DNA of 64,000 nt from Meloidogyne chitwoodi (lineage: Eukaryota > Nematoda > Chromadorea > Rhabditida > Meloidogynidae), in assembly GCA_015183035.1 (NCBI GenBank), contig JACZZP010000008.1, positions 2,294,001-2,358,000 on the forward strand, in the 5' to 3' direction. The notes under the pieces were generated by a model. It was not told where the DNA came from and searched no databases. It worked only from the letters and a program-made list of their open reading frames with translations. Of the stretch, positions 32,872 to 47,210 are shown piece after piece (position 1 is the stretch's first letter; every line of letters begins with the position of its first letter). The translations under genes and the position numbers were made by a program.

Positions 32872-35800
32872 TTTTGAGTTTCTTCTTCTTGCATTAACAT
32901 TGAAACTATATTATCTGGTATATCATTTTTATTTATAAAATCAATCAAAGTGTTAATTTTGGACCTAAAAATGTGATTTAATAATTTATAAAATTAAAAA
33001 AGATTTTTTTAATTCTTGGGAAGCCTTATAGACGACCTCCAAGCCCCCAAATCTTATAAAAATTAAAAAAAAATATATATACCATCCATTAGAATTAGGT
33101 AAATATCGATAAACACTCAAATCACTAAATTTTAAATCAATTCCTTCAAATTTTTGTTCAGAACCACCATTTTTATTATTTTTATGAGTATTTGATTGAG
33201 GTATAAGTATTGCACTAATTAATTGTTGATCTATAATTTATTTAAATAAATTTTAATAAAATAAATAAAAATAAACTTTGATAAGAGAAAAGTGATGCAA
33301 TTGATTTTTGCATTTGTTGTTTACGTTGAGGTATATTCCTAAAAAAGTTTTAAAAATTAATTTAAATTTAATTTAAAAAATACCAAACACTAATTGTTCC
33401 AGCATATCCACCTATTAACACATTTTCTTCGTCCAAATGTTGAAAAAATGAAGCTTGTTCATCAAGGCAAATATCAAAAATAAGGCGTCCTGTACGTGTT
33501 GAAAAGACAAGAAAATGAGCGTCTGAAGTTGCTATAGCTGTCCATATTCTAATAATTGAAAAACAAATAAGCAACAATAAATTTAAATTTTTTTCCTTTA
33601 TTTTTACAATTAAAAAATTAATACATTTACTTTTATCCTCTCCCTTATATAATATCAAATATTATTTTCAATGTAAAAAACTCTAAATTGTCCGAAAATA
33701 CAATTAGACACTCGAAAGTGAGGAACATATAAAATTATATTTAAAGAAGGGGATAAGGGTAAAGGTAAGAGAACAAGGACGTCGAAAAATAAAATTAATT
33801 AAAATCAATAAATTTCACAAACCTATTTGCACAAAGCAAAGAAATATGCCTTCTTGAAAAGAACGTCCATCTAAGCACTTGTTCCACTACTTGTTCATTC
33901 CTTCTATTATAAGCACACAAACGTGCAATTTTTGGTTCATCAAATGAGTTTAGTGGATAATTGTTTATTACTTCAATATAATTTACACAAGAGTCCTAAA
34001 ATTTAAAAAAAAATTATACAATTTAAAGTGTTCAAAAAAAATTTTTTTTTTAAATAAATTTTTAACTTTTTCAATCTTTGCAACTAAAAGTCGTTTTCGT
34101 TCGGGTAATTCAAATATTATTTTTCTTCTATTATTAGATTTTTCTTTTGAATTTTTGCCAAAATTATTATTATTTTCTTCTTCTCCTCTTTCATATAATC
34201 TTCTATCCGAAGCTATCTTTTCACTGTTTATTCCATTACTTTCACCATTTTCATAAAGATGGCGAGAAAATCCATTTTGTGTTGTTGAATTGTTCTGTTG
34301 GTGATCGAAACTAGTCTACAAAAAATTGAAAAGTCTCAAAAATTTGAAGAAAAAACCTTTTGTATTTTTGCCTTTTTTACAAACATTTCAATAGGAAATC
34401 GTCTTTTTGATGGCTCTAATCCAAAAGCAACTTTAAAGAGTTCTGCTTCATTATTTATGATTGTCTCAGCTGCTCGACGAGTTAGAGATTCACAAATAGA
34501 AGTATAACCAAAATCAGAAGAAGATGGAAATGCACTATTATTTTGAATACCATTAGAAGAGAAACTATCGTCATTATTAGCCAGTAAATCATCTAAAGTG
34601 TTATGACGAATTCCATAAAGTTCTTCAAGAATTAGAGTCTTTAATTTAAAAAATTAAGGGATAAAATGTCAAAGAAGTCAAAAAATTCGTGAAAAAAATA
34701 AAAAAGAAGTCAATTAGACTCAAAAAATTATTTTTAAAATTTAAAAACCGTTTCATGTGCAGAAAGAATATTTCCAATTTCATCATCAGAAAATTTAATA
34801 ATTCTGACAACACCATCTTTTGAACAAGCAGCTAGCGTTAATTTACTCCTTTTTAAAAAATATATATTTAATAATTACAAAAAAACCATGACAAATCGAC
34901 AACAGAATCATTAAAAACTTTTTCAATAACAACAAGTGGACGAGCAAAATTAGGCATTAACCAAACAGAAATTGAACGATCACGACTTCCTATTGCAAAA
35001 CAAGCAAAAGTTGAATGAGTACCAGAATAATTTGTACGTTGAAAACAATGAGTATTTGCACGCTAAAAATTGATTATTAAAAATAAAAAAAATATTTAAA
35101 AAAATACCACAGCACAAACAGCCTTTCTAAAGCCAACCAAATCCCTCGCATAAGTCCAATCCCTCCTCAAAAAAATTTTGGCGGTTGGACCTCCGTTATT
35201 CATTGCACAAGGTGCAACTAAGAAACAACCATCTGGAGACCAATCCATTCGACAAAAAAGTGTAGAAATTGCTGATTCATCAAAAGGTTCAGAAAAAGTA
35301 TGTACACATGTCCAACTATCAGTTTGCCAAATTTTTAGAGTATTGTCCTCCGCTTGTGTTGCTAAAAAGCTGTGAAAAAGAAGTTAAAAAAGACAAAAAA
35401 ACTTAATATAATTTGAATTTTCTCAACTCGCATAAACTCAAAATTTTCAAAAAATAAAACAAACCGTCCAACAGGATCCCAAGACAGGCCTTTTACACCA
35501 CGCGAGTGACCTCCACAAGATTGTTTTAATGTTGTAATTTTATCAGGCAATTTTCGAGCATTCCAAATTATACTTTAAAAAAAAATTTATTAAAAAATAA
35601 AAAATTATAAAAAAAACATTGAATTGTCAAGAGAACATGAAGCCAAATATTTTCCATCTGGAGACCAATCCAAATGCAAAACGTCCAAACTATGTCCAAA
35701 TCTAAACTTTAAAAATGTTTAAAAATAATAAAACAAACAATTTATGAGTACAACGATAATTTTCCACTAATCTTTTAATTTCTTTTTGTTCAAAAGGTAA

Positions 35801-36308
35801 ACAAGTAGTGGAAGAAGAAGGCTGATCAATTGATCCCATACTTGAATAAATTCCTGTACATTCATAAATACAAAGGACAGGGTCATCACCTCCACATACA
35901 AAACGTTTAGAAGCGGGATCGCGAGTCCATCTAACACAATTTATGCTGCCTAAAAATTTAAAAATATTTAAAAAAGTTTGCAAAAAATTCCCCCAAATTT
36001 TTAAAAATTAAAAAATACTTGAATGAGGTATTCTAGCCATCGGATGAGTATTATAAGAAGGTATAGCTTCAGTCGATTCATTAATTGAAGCATTGAGAAA
36101 TTCAAGATCCCAAACAATTAAAAGTCCAGCACCTCCTCCATCTTGCCCTGCCGTGGCAAGTTTGCTACCGCTTGGGTGAATGTCCAATGAGAAAATATTT
36201 CCACCTTAAAAATATCAAATAAAAAAGAATATTTCGAATTTATCAAAAATAAAAACGAATATTAAAAAAACCTTCATGTGAAATCCAAGGCACATCATAA
36301 AGTCGCAT
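32872..36308 (-). CDS. hira-1: HIRA histone H3.3 chaperone subunit
   Basis: Replication-independent H3.3 deposition factor in the nucleus. Start at 36,308. N-terminal WD40 propeller: MRLYDVPWISHEGGNIFSLD, IHPSGSKLATAGQDG, GLLIVWDLEFLN, INCVRWTRDPASKRFVCGG, DWSPDGKYLASCSLDNS, SWDPVGRFLATQAEDNTLK, MDWSPDGCFLVAPCAMNN and FACFAIGSRDRSISVW. A serine/asparagine-rich linker follows, then the HIRA C-terminal region (WTAIATSDAHFLVFSTRTGR, ENVLIGGYAGTISVWNIP, LKFSDLSVYRYLPNSNGW) and an end with DIPDNIVSMLMQEEETQNDE. Human HIRA starts MKLLKPTWVNHNGKPIFSVD, so the amino terminus matches well. It lies between mrps-9 and PP1, all on the minus strand, spacing about 180 and 560 bases. Confidence 0.93.
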
Positions 36309-36870
36309 TTATTGACTATCTAATTCAATTTATTAAAAAAAAATTTTTCAATTAAATAATACAATTTTTATAAAATTAATTAAGAGTATAAGACAACCTT
36401 AAAATCAATATTCTTTTTTATATATATCATCCATTTTTATGCCCAAGCAAATATAGAGAGATAATTAAAATAATGCGCAAATATATAGAGTGTATATTTT
36501 TACCAATTTATGGGAAAAGCAAAAAATATTACATATTACCAAACAAGTTTAAATCAGCAAAAATACATTTAAAAAATAATAAAGAAAAAAATGACTTTAG
36601 AAGAAATTAAATTTATCAATGCACAAATAAATATATGGATAAGGGATTTTTTTGAGAAAAAAATTATTTCAAAAATTCCGTACCCATACATTTATTAAAT
36701 AAAAATTGTTTTTTTCAATGGATGATTCAAAAAATCTTTTTTTTTCAAAAAATTTCCGATTAATTTTTGTTTGGATATAATAGCAAAAAAACCTTTCTTT
36801 TCTCTCATTTAATTTTATATAGACAAAAAACGTTCTCTTCTTCTCTCCAAATTTCTTCAAAACTTTTCTC
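36309..36870. other. Spacer between PP1 and hira-1
   Basis: AT-rich, with no conserved coding sequence. Probably PP1 3' UTR on one side and hira-1 promoter/5' UTR on the other. The 96-codon open frame here overlaps the PP1 last exon in another frame. Confidence 0.5.
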
Positions 36871-38232
<1,362 letters not shown>

Positions 38233-39136
38233 TTTTAAATAGAATTAAAAATATAAATCTACTTGAAAAATAAAAATAATATTAAAAAATGTTTATGGGA
38301 CTTATAAATCTCGTATGACCTTTAATCATCTTATACAAATACATAATCAGAAGTACCTACAAAAACAAAATCAAGTTGACACCAAAAAAATATTTTTCAT
38401 GAGGAAAATGTATTACGTCAAAGCGTTCGCGTTTAGGTTATAAAAAAGAAAAATTGATAATATATTTAAGAGGATTAACATACCAATATACAACGATGAA
38501 GTAAAACTTAAATTTTATAAGGTTAAATCAATTGTATATTAGTTCCGCATGTAAAATAAATACCAAAAAAAGTTACGCTCAAAATGTGTTTATAGAATAG
38601 AAGAAAAGCGAAAGGTAAAAAATAAAATAATTATGGGAAAAAGCTAAAAACGCCTGTGGGAATTTGTATTTTTAAGCCTAAAAAGCAATTCGTAGAAACA
38701 TAAATAACAAACTTAAAAAAACCAAAATGCCTGCCAATGTAAATTAAAAAACTTAAAAATCTCATCTTGCAACTACACAAAATCTTAAAAATTAATGCAC
38801 AACTTGAAAACAAAAAGTTGATAAATACAAAAGCAGCAACATTAAAAAGCGACGCATCATCTTTTTGTATTTTTCTCTTCTTTATTATCTCTCAATTTTA
38901 TTGATTTTTACATCGCTTCGAAAAATTTGGCGGCATTTAACATTTTAAAATACAGATATTTGAGTCCAGAAAAAAGACAAAAAAGAAATTGTATTAAGAA
39001 AATCTACAAAAAATTAAAATAAAATTTTGATAAGATTCAAAATGTCAAAATAATAAATAAAATTATTAAGTGAAGTAATCTCTCAAAAGTGATAATCACA
39101 AAATGACAAAAAAATAACAAATTTTTTCTTTTGTTG
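38233..39136. other. Intergenic region upstream of PP1
   Basis: About 900 bases, AT-rich, with no conserved exon or repeat recognised. Expected to contain the PP1 promoter and the 3' UTR of the next minus-strand gene. Confidence 0.5.
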
Positions 39137-41275
39137 TCAAGAAGTTGTCGAAGACAAATTTTGTTGTTGATTTTCTTCTTCTTGTCCCGTTGTAAAATTA
39201 GCAGTAGTATTTATTGTTGAAGTTGACGTTGGGGTAATACTATAAATATTTTCTTCACTAGTTAAAGAATATTTTGGTGGAGGTGGTAATGATGCATCTT
39301 TTTCTTTTTCAATATCCAAAGGTCTTGGAACTATTTTTAATGCATCTTCATAGGTTGGCAATGGTGGAGGGATGCTACAATTGCAAATAACGAACATTCT
39401 TTGATCATCAAGAGAGTGTTGAGATGCTTAAAAAAGTTAAATTTCAAAGAATTTATTATAATTTGGTATTTTGAAAAAAATGTTTATTTGACATTTTGAA
39501 ACGGTTTGGTACTATAAAAGAGTCAAATTTATTTTTTTCAAAAAATTTTCTGTTTAATTGTATTCTCAACGTCCTTATTTTTTAGGTTTTCTTTATTTAT
39601 TTTTCGTCTAAATTTTTAAAATTTTTCAGATAATAAAAAATGGCAACAGAATCATCCTCGTCAACAACAGCATCTGGGGCTCCTTCTTTACCAAATTCTG
39701 CAGAGATGGTTGTTTCATTGACAGAATCTGCTGAGTTGGTGAAAAGCCAGGAGAATCAACAACAACCAAATAATCAACAAATTGCGCAATTGCCAATTCT
39801 ACCTCAAACACCACCACAGCAACAACAGCAATTGTCTTCTCTTCAACATGAAACTGTCAAACCGGTAGATCCTCCTACTACCACTACTACTACACATCAA
39901 ACTGAAAGTGAGCTTTCTTCTCGTTCGGAGGTTCTTTCTCAACAAAATGTTCAAACTGTCAAACCTCATCCAATTGGAACTGCTTGTTTTGACAATGTTG
40001 AAGTTACTCCATATCATCTAATGCCACAGGAAGTGGTAAGTTTGTTTTTTAAAGAAGAACGATTAAGAAATTTCTTTTCATCATTTTTTTAAGAAAAGTT
40101 CAACGAGTGTAGAGGACAACAATTCTCGTGACAGTGATTATGTCGATACACCTGAACCAATTAGTGAGAATCCAATTTTGCGGGAGATGGAGGAAACGTT
40201 TATTGATCCGAGATTTGTTCCAAAGGTTAGAATGTTTAAAATTAAGAAAGTTTTTTTGAAATTCCATATCTTTGTAGTATGCCTACGTTGTTGAATTATC
40301 TCCTTACGGAAGACCAAGACAGACGGTAATAAGGACGGAGTCATCGTCATTCTCTTGGACATCACCATCCTCTTGGTCATGGTCATTCTCTATAAGTGGG
40401 TCAGTCCATGAACGTCCTAATACGACTACACTTGTTACTGCTGGGATTATTGCGTCTGTTCTGATGATTGGTACCATTTGTTATGTTAAATCGAGGAGAC
40501 AATAAAGGATAAGATGTTAAATAAAATATGTAAACCGTATATTCTGTTGTATATCTAAGTTTGTTCTATTTTTTTGCTTTTGTTGAGTAAAAATTATGTG
40601 TATTTTCTAGTTTTAAAGAAAAATCACGGCTTTAGGTAGTGAAGTGAGGGTCAAGGGTTCGAACCCGGTTGGTGGTCAGAATTTTTTAAAATGAAAGAAA
40701 TGACTTTCTTAAGAGTTTTTAAGTTGCTTTTTTAACAAAATACTTTTTATATAAAAAAATTTCAAACCTCCAACGCTTTCAATTCCTTCATTTGTTCCAC
40801 TCCTTTCTCTTCTTCTATTGCTGAAGAATCGACATCCAAATGTTAACAATAAAATTACAAAGAATATTACTATAGTTGTAGCAGCTGCAATTCCTGAAGT
40901 TATTGTAGCATGCCCTTAAATTTATTTTTTTAATTAAAAAATAAAAAAATATTTCTTATCTACAAACTTTGAGAATACGAACTTTGTGAGTAGTAATTCT
41001 CCCATGTAATTGGCCTGAAAAAATAAATAACATTTTTAATTGATTAAAAAGACGTTTAAAAACATTAACGCGGATTCCAAAGGCTTAATGAAAATTATTT
41101 CCCTTAAACGCGGTCGAACCCTTCCACCCAACAAATTCCTTTAGAACAAAACTAAGAGTTTCGCCACTACACCAACTTATCTCTTACAACTTACTAAAAA
41201 ACTTACTTGTTATATGACTGATAATGCCACATAAAAGGAATATTTTCGGCGCTAATTTTGACTGTCGAAGAACAA
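39137..41275 (-). CDS. Single-pass membrane protein with PY motifs (5' end unresolved)
   Basis: Not assigned to a family. Exons about 41,205-41,275, 40,970-41,020, 40,768-40,914 and 39,137-39,426 join in frame: ENIPFMWHYQSYNK, PITWENYYSQSSYSQ, then a membrane span ATITSGIAAATTIVIFFVIL, LLLTFGCRFF, and a cytosolic tail with two WW-domain ligands, PPPLPTYEDALK and PPPPKYSLTSEE, ending in a threonine/serine and QEEENQQQN-rich tail. The PY motifs predict interaction with NEDD4-type ubiquitin ligases or other WW proteins (inference). The signal peptide and upstream exons were not found in the AT-rich region beyond 41.28 kb. Intron 3 (39,427-40,767) contains a complete gene on the other strand. Confidence 0.6.
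39640..40505 (+). CDS. Nested Q/T-rich protein with C-terminal membrane anchor
   Basis: Function unknown. Exons 39640-40035, 40094-40225 and 40278-40505 give 251 residues. A TTTTTCAG acceptor lies 11 bases before the ATG and suits spliced-leader trans-splicing. The N-terminal 120 residues are low complexity (SSSSTTASGAPSLP, QENQQQPNNQQ, PQQQQQLSSL, PPTTTTTTHQ). The conserved-looking core is GTACFDNVEVTPYHLMPQE, PISENPILREMEETFIDPRF and YAYVVELSPYGRPRQ. The C-terminus TLVTAGIIASVLMIGTICYV followed by KSRRQ is a good tail anchor. The whole gene sits in an intron of the minus-strand PY-motif gene. Confidence 0.75.
40625..40682 (+). repeat. tRNA-like 3' half downstream of the nested gene
   Basis: GGCTTTAGGTAGTGAAGTG and CAAGGGTTCGAACCCGGTTGG. 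Incomplete 5' part. It lies antisense to the surrounding PY-gene intron but sense with the nested gene. Confidence 0.4.
41098..41188 (-). repeat. tRNA-like sequence in a PY-gene intron
   Basis: Minus strand GTTGGTGTAGTGGCGAAAC and GGAAGGGTTCGACCGCG. Shares CTCTTAGTTTT with the gene A intron copies. Sense with the host gene. Confidence 0.5.
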
Positions 41276-43125
41276 AAGTAATTAAATTTTTCTAAAAAAT
41301 TTAAAAAAAAAATAAATAACAAGAAAGAACTTAAAAACGTGATTTTTTTAATTTAAAAATTTATTTTTTTTCTCTCTCCAATTTCGTCAGAGCAAAATAA
41401 AAAAGAAAGAGACTACTAAAATTAAAGAGAGACGACTAAAAAGTAAAAATTAAATAAAAAAAAATAAAAATATATTTAGTTAAGAAAAATTTTTGTAAAT
41501 TAAATTATAATTAATTTTGGCCTTCAATTTTGTTTAAAATTAATTAAAAGAAAAAATTAAAAAAAAATAAAATTAAAGGTAAAAATTGATTTTTTTGGTA
41601 GTGTTGTTTAAGAGTGTTAATATAAACTTTAATTTATTTAATTTATTTATTTTTTTTAAATAAAAATAAAATATTGTGGTATTTTGATCTTTTAAGAATA
41701 TTGAAGATTTCTAATTTTAATAAAATTAAATTAAATTTAATTAAAAAAATACTGAAAAATAAGTGGGAAAGAAGAGGTAAATTACTCCCAAGAAGAATAA
41801 AAAAATTAAAAAAAATTTAAAAAATTAAAAAAAAATTTTCTTTATCACTAATTGTAAAGGTCAACCCCTCCAAACAACAACCAAAATATTTGGCAAAAAA
41901 ATTAAATTATCAAGAATCAATCTTCTCACACAAAACACACCCACCACGTATGCGCACAAATCATTCAAGCGTTAAAAAAAATTTTTATTTAAAGATTTAA
42001 AAAAGGGAATTAAAAAAAAAAAATAAAAATAGAGTTTTTGAGGATTTTAAATAAAATCAATTTATTTTTAAATAAAAATATTCTTTTTTATTTTAAAAAA
42101 AGAATAAATTTTAATTTTTTTAATGTTCTATATTTTTATTTTTCTTCCGAAATACCCCCAAAGGCAAGGTCAAAAAAATATAATAATAAATTAAATTTAG
42201 CGAGAGTATATAAAAATAATTATTATTTTTTTTAAAAATCAAAACAAACAATTGGAACAAAAAAAAGATAAATTGACCCAAAAAAAATTAAAAAATACCA
42301 AAAAAATAGAAAAATCTTTAAAAAAAAAATTAAATTTTAGAAAAATTATATAAAAAAATTATTTTTGACTGAAAAAAAAATAAATAATTCTTTAAAAAAA
42401 TATTTAAACTTTAAAAAAAAAATTTAATTTTCTTTTCTTTCCCCCCATAAAATAAAGAGATTGCGCGCATATAAAAGACAATTAAAAAAAAATATTATTT
42501 AAAGAAAAAAAAATTAAAAAATGAATGAAATATGTAGGTAAAATATAAAGAGGGGAGTATATATATATTAAAATGTTCATATATTAAAAGAGAGAAGAAT
42601 TAAAAAAAAAAGAAAAAAGTTAAATATCAAAAAATAAAAATATTTAAAATAAACATATTTACCCCTATTTTAAAAAAAAAATAATAAAATTAGGACAATA
42701 ATAAAAATAAAAGAATGTACCTAAAAATATGTAAATATATTTAAAATAAAAGAGGAAGTGTTCTATTTATTTTATTTATTTTCCACCCATTTTTAATACC
42801 TCAAAACATACAAAAAAATAAATAAATAAATGTTAAATTAAATAATCAACTAATATTTTTATTTAAATAAATTATTTTTTTACCTTTTTTTTTTAAAAAA
42901 TAAAAAGGGCAAAAATTATATTAAAAATTTATTTTTAAAGTAAATTTTAATTTTTCAATTTTTTATTATAAAATAAAAAAGAGATTATTAAATTTAAATC
43001 ATCTCTCCAATTTTATTAATCTTTTTTCTTTTTTAATTTATTTTTTATATTAAAAAAAGTCAAAAATTTTTTAAAAAAAGTCAAAAAATTAAAAAAAAAA
43101 AATTTTTCAAATTTTTTTTTTAATT
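41276..43125. other. AT-rich intergenic region before Kv channel 1
   Basis: About 1.85 kb of A/T homopolymer-rich sequence. No coding exon supported. May hide 5' exons of the PY-motif gene and the 3' UTR of Kv1. No tRNA-like or repeat family recognised. Confidence 0.5.
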
Positions 43126-46074
43126 TCAATTTGTAGCCAAAACAAAATTTTCACTTAATGCAGAGTAAGGTGCATTTAATACATTTGTAGACAAATTTAA
43201 AGGAGAAGAATTTTGATTATTATTTTGAATATTATTATGTTGTCGAAGACTTCCTTCTAAAGGATCTCTACAAGCTTTACGACGTGATGGATAACGACGC
43301 ATTAAATAATCATTTGCTACTTGAGACATTTGAACTTTTTTAAATAAATAATTAAATAAATAAATTTAAAAATTACAAAAATTTAAATTTTAAACCTTCC
43401 TTTAATTGATTTTCCAATTTAAGCTTCTGTTGTGCTACAGCAAAGTTTTCGACAACCATAGAAATGGGAAAAGCAAGAATTATAATTCCAAATACAGAAG
43501 ATAACCCAGCAATTAATTTGCCGACTTTAATTTAAAAAAAAATTAAAAAAAAATGTTGAAAAATTTTTAATTTAATCCAACTAGTAGCTTTTTTAAAACA
43601 ACAATATTTTTTAGTTAATTTAAAAAAGCTGTAAAAGTTGGATTAAAATTAAAAAAAAATTTTTTATAAAATAAAAAACAACCCCAACTGAGAATTTGAC
43701 AATCTCCATAACCTACAGTTGTGACTGTTATACTATTAGAAAAAAAAAAAAAATAAAAATAATAAAAATAAAAAAATTACATGCACCACCAACAGGCAGC
43801 AGGTATACTTTTAAAATCAGAACCAGGTTCATCCTTTTCTGCGTAATACCTAAAATAAATTTAAATAAATAAAAAATAATTTTAATAGAGAAAAATGTTC
43901 CCAAGTACATTAAAAATAAATAAAATAATTTATTTTAATTTCTCTTTTTTATTTTACTCATAAAAAAACCTTTCTTTTATAAAAATAAATAAAATAATAC
44001 AAAATATTTACATTAATGTAGAGAAGAAAATTGTTCCACAAAGTAAAAACATTGATAACATGCAAAGTTCACGTAATGAAGTTCTCAAAGTTGCTCCAAA
44101 AACCTTTCAAAAATTTATAAATTTTTAGGACTAAAAATTAATTTTTTTTTTAATTTTCAAAATTTTTCAACTTTTAAAAATTTTCATAAATATATCTATC
44201 AAAATCAACTCAGAAAATTTAAAAAAAAACAAACTTGAAGTCCAGTCGAATATCTTGCCAATTTAAATACTCTTGCCATTCTAAGAACTCGTAAAACACG
44301 CATAACAAGCATCGCACCTTTTTTTAAAAAAATAAATAAATTAATTAAATAAAAAATTAAAAACAAAAAAAACCTGCAAAATCTTTGAGTCCTTCAGTAT
44401 TATGAATTCCCATTTGTGAAAGTGACAATTCACAATAAAATGGCAAAACTGTGAACAAATCTTAAAATTTAAAAAAATAAATAAATAAATAGTTAAAATA
44501 ATAATAAAAAATTTAAAAAACCAATTAAATTTAAGGGTTGCCGTAGAAAAAGACAGCGACGAGGAGCAACCAATAAACTTTAAAAAAATATAAAAAAATT
44601 CTTTTAAAAAATTAAAAAAAACCGTAAAAGAAAGTCCATTGTAAACCAAGCAATGCAACAATTTTCAAGAATAACTAACCATCTTTGTGGATTATCTGTT
44701 GGACGATAAATAAAGACTGACGGTTGAAGAGATTTCTATTATTGAAAAAAAAAATAAATTTAAAATTAAAAAATAAAATTAAAAAATACAATTTTAATAG
44801 GCTTTTTTGTAGTTTTTTCCAAACTTTGATTTATATTTTTCATATTATTTGTCAATTTTTTATTTTTTTTTAATTTTATTGTTGTTGTAGTAGTAGTAGT
44901 AATATTCTCATTAATTAAATTATTAGAATTGTGTCCTCCTTCTCCTTTTCTTGCATTCAATAATGAATGATAAGAGTCAGCAAAACGAGAATCAGCCTTT
45001 TTTAATTTTTCTAGAATCATTTAAAATTAAAAAAAAAAACCTGAAATTCAGGCATTGAACCAAGAACAAGACCAACAACAGAAGCAACAATAAAAATTAC
45101 AGAGAGAAGAGTAAATATTTTTGAAAACGTTGAAGAAGAAGGACTTTCAAGTAAATGCCAAATTACTTTGCGAAGACCACGACAACAATTTACCTTTAAA
45201 ATATTTTTATTAAAAGATCTTTTGTAGGTCAGAAATGTCGAAAAGGTGTCTTATAACCCAAAATCAAAAAATAAACCTGATCAAGTTGACGTTCAGTGTC
45301 AAGTGTTCGTTTCAACTTTTGTTGAGTATCAGTTAGAACTGAACAACACGGGGCCAACTTTGAAAAAAAATTTATTTCTAATTTTATAAAAATTAAAACA
45401 AACCTCAACACGTGTCAATCGCCAAAATAATAATTCTTCACTGAATCGTTGAGGGCAAATTTCAGGTGGTTTGTGAAGCTTTCCTGAAACAAAAAAATTT
45501 TAAAAAATTTCTTAATGAAATATTTTTTTGAAAAAATAAAACCAAACGAAAAGTGTCAAAATAATTAAATAAAACCATTTGAGGATTCGAACCTCGACGA
45601 TTTAAATCCTAGGTGAGTAGCTTAACCACTAAACCTCAAGCTCAGTTATTTATATTGTATAAATATGAACTTTTATTTTTTAATTTTTTTCTTTAAACAA
45701 AAAACCTGTTAGAAAATAGTCCAAAACGTGTTCTGCTACCCTAGCATTTCTTTCCATATAATATTCTCCAAATTGAAATCCATCAGTAAGTAAAAGACGT
45801 TTTTTATGTTCTAAGCGTACTAAACGTGCCTAAAAAAATAAAAAATTTAATTTTTAAAAATTAAAAAAAAAAATAAACAAGTAAAGAATTAGGTTCTCTA
45901 TGATCGAGCACAGTATCAGGACGAAAACAAAAAGATTTTCCTCCAACATTTAAACGAAAAACTTCATTATTGCGCCATGTGGAATGGCGACGTTCCGCTA
46001 AAAATATTTTTTTTTAAATTAAAATCAAAGATTAAAAAATTAAAATGAAACAAACCATATCGATTTAACACCAT
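43126..46074 (-). CDS. Voltage-gated potassium channel, Kv type (copy 1)
   Basis: Plasma-membrane K+ channel. Start MVLNRY at 46,074, then the T1 tetramerisation domain (NEVFRLNVGGKSFCFRPDTV, GEYYMERNARVAEHVLDYFL, CPQRFSEELLFWRL). S1 to S6 follow: IFTLLSVIFIVASVVGLVLG, CCIAWFTMDFLLRFLVAPRR, QPLNLIDLFTVLPFYCEL, voltage sensor VMRVLRVLRMARVFKLARYS, pore helix and filter TVTTVGYGD, and S6 GIIILAFPISMVVENFAVAQ. The usual Kv S6 P-x-P reads FPIS, so the second proline is serine. A threonine-rich S1-S2 loop insertion (ITTTTTTTIKLKK) is present. The C-terminus is short (ALSENFVLATN). Paralogue of Kv copy 2 at 53.5-56.2 kb. Subfamily (Shab/Shaw/EXP-2-like) not settled. Confidence 0.92.
45570..45650 (-). 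repeat. tRNA-like sequence in a Kv1 intron
   Basis: Minus strand GAGGTTTAGTGGTTAAGC and CGAGGTTCGAATCCTCAAATG with a four-pair T-stem (GAGG/CCTC). Among the better preserved of the set. Sense with the host gene. Confidence 0.55.
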
Positions 46075-46734
46075 TTTTGAGAGTTCAAACAATTCAAGAA
46101 AATTTCTTTCAATAAAAAAGTTGAGAGACAAAAATATTCACGCAATGCAAAAACTTTGCTTCTAAAATTAAAAAAATATATATATTTAATTTTAACCTCA
46201 AAATCAGTAAAAAAATTGAGAAATTCTCTTAAAAATTTACTATTTTAGAACAAATAAAATGTGAAAAAATTTAATAAAAAGAAAACTCAATAAAAAAAAA
46301 TCTCTTAAAAATCAAAAATTACACACATTTTTCCGTTTTTTAACGCGCTAAATTGCTTTTGAAATTTTTTAAGCCGAAGAATGTGTATGTCAACGCAAAG
46401 TAGATAAAAAAGGTTTATTACTAAAAAAGATTGCCATAAGGGAAGAAAATCTTCCCAGAAGATCAACATTTTTTAATGGAAATTAAAGGCTTTTTTGAGG
46501 ACAAAAATTATAAAAAAAATTCCTTTGAAAGAGAAGATATTAAAAAAATAAAATTGATGAAACGTGTGTGGAAAAGAACCACAGCAACGGTATATTTTAT
46601 TAAAAAAAAAAGCAAAAAAGGAGAAAAATGTAAAATAAATCTTTTTTCTAAAGCTAATGAAGCTACCTTTAAAGAGAATGTTTTATTTTTTAGATAAAGA
46701 GAAGAAAAAATAAACTAATGTTTTAACACAAATA
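46075..46734. other. Spacer between Kv1 and the inverted arm
   Basis: AT-rich, no conserved exon. The 73-codon plus-strand open frame near 46.5 kb is lysine-rich low-complexity sequence and is not considered a gene. Probable Kv1 promoter region. Confidence 0.5.
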
Positions 46735-46739
46735 TAACC

Positions 46740-46825
46740 ATCAACGGGTCTCGAACCCTCACACATCACAACCAAAAGTCAAGAACCAACACACTTAACC
46801 ATAAACAACCAATATTCATAATCAA
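46740..46825 (-). repeat. tRNA-like sequence at the inner border of the right arm
   Basis: Minus-strand counterpart of 6724-6806 (GGTTAAGTGTGTTGG, GAGGGTTCGAGACCCG). The duplicated block ends at or just after this sequence. Sense with the propeller fragment. Confidence 0.55.
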
Positions 46826-47210
46826 TAAAAAGAATTTCTATTACAGCCAAAAAACCCAACAAACCAGTTACTTTTCTAATTAAAATAAACCTTTGATTTA
46901 AAAAGCAAAATTTGAGGATAAGCAGCAATTTTTTTCGGAAAATCATTTTTAATTGAAAAAATCAGCTTTTTTGTTGACGTATCAAACTTAAATCTTCCTT
47001 TGCTAGAAACCCATAAATGTTTGATTCATCTTAATTTAAAAATTTAAATAAATTTAATTAAAAATAAAACCAAAACAAAGATTATAAGGTATTAATGCCT
47101 CTTCTGGTGTTAAATGATACACCATTTCTTTAATTCTTTGATGATTTTTAATGTCTTGGAAGAATTTTCTGGCATTTTTATTAAATCTTTTTAAACATAC
47201 TCCATCACTA
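46826..47210 (-). pseudogene. Propeller-like gene fragment
   Basis: Minus strand: MVYHLTPEEALIPYNLCFGF, DESN, SSKGRFKFDTSTK-type exon ending in IKNDFPKKIAAYPQILLFK. It retains the two bases missing from the left copy but is cut off at the arm border, so only the first blade-like exons remain. Its 5' side is joined to ttll-5 sequence at the same GTGATGGAG junction as on the left. Confidence 0.7.

Noticed and set aside
46476..46697. 73-codon lysine-rich plus-strand frame
   Set aside because: Low-complexity AAA-rich translation, no splice or start context, between Kv1 and the arm border.
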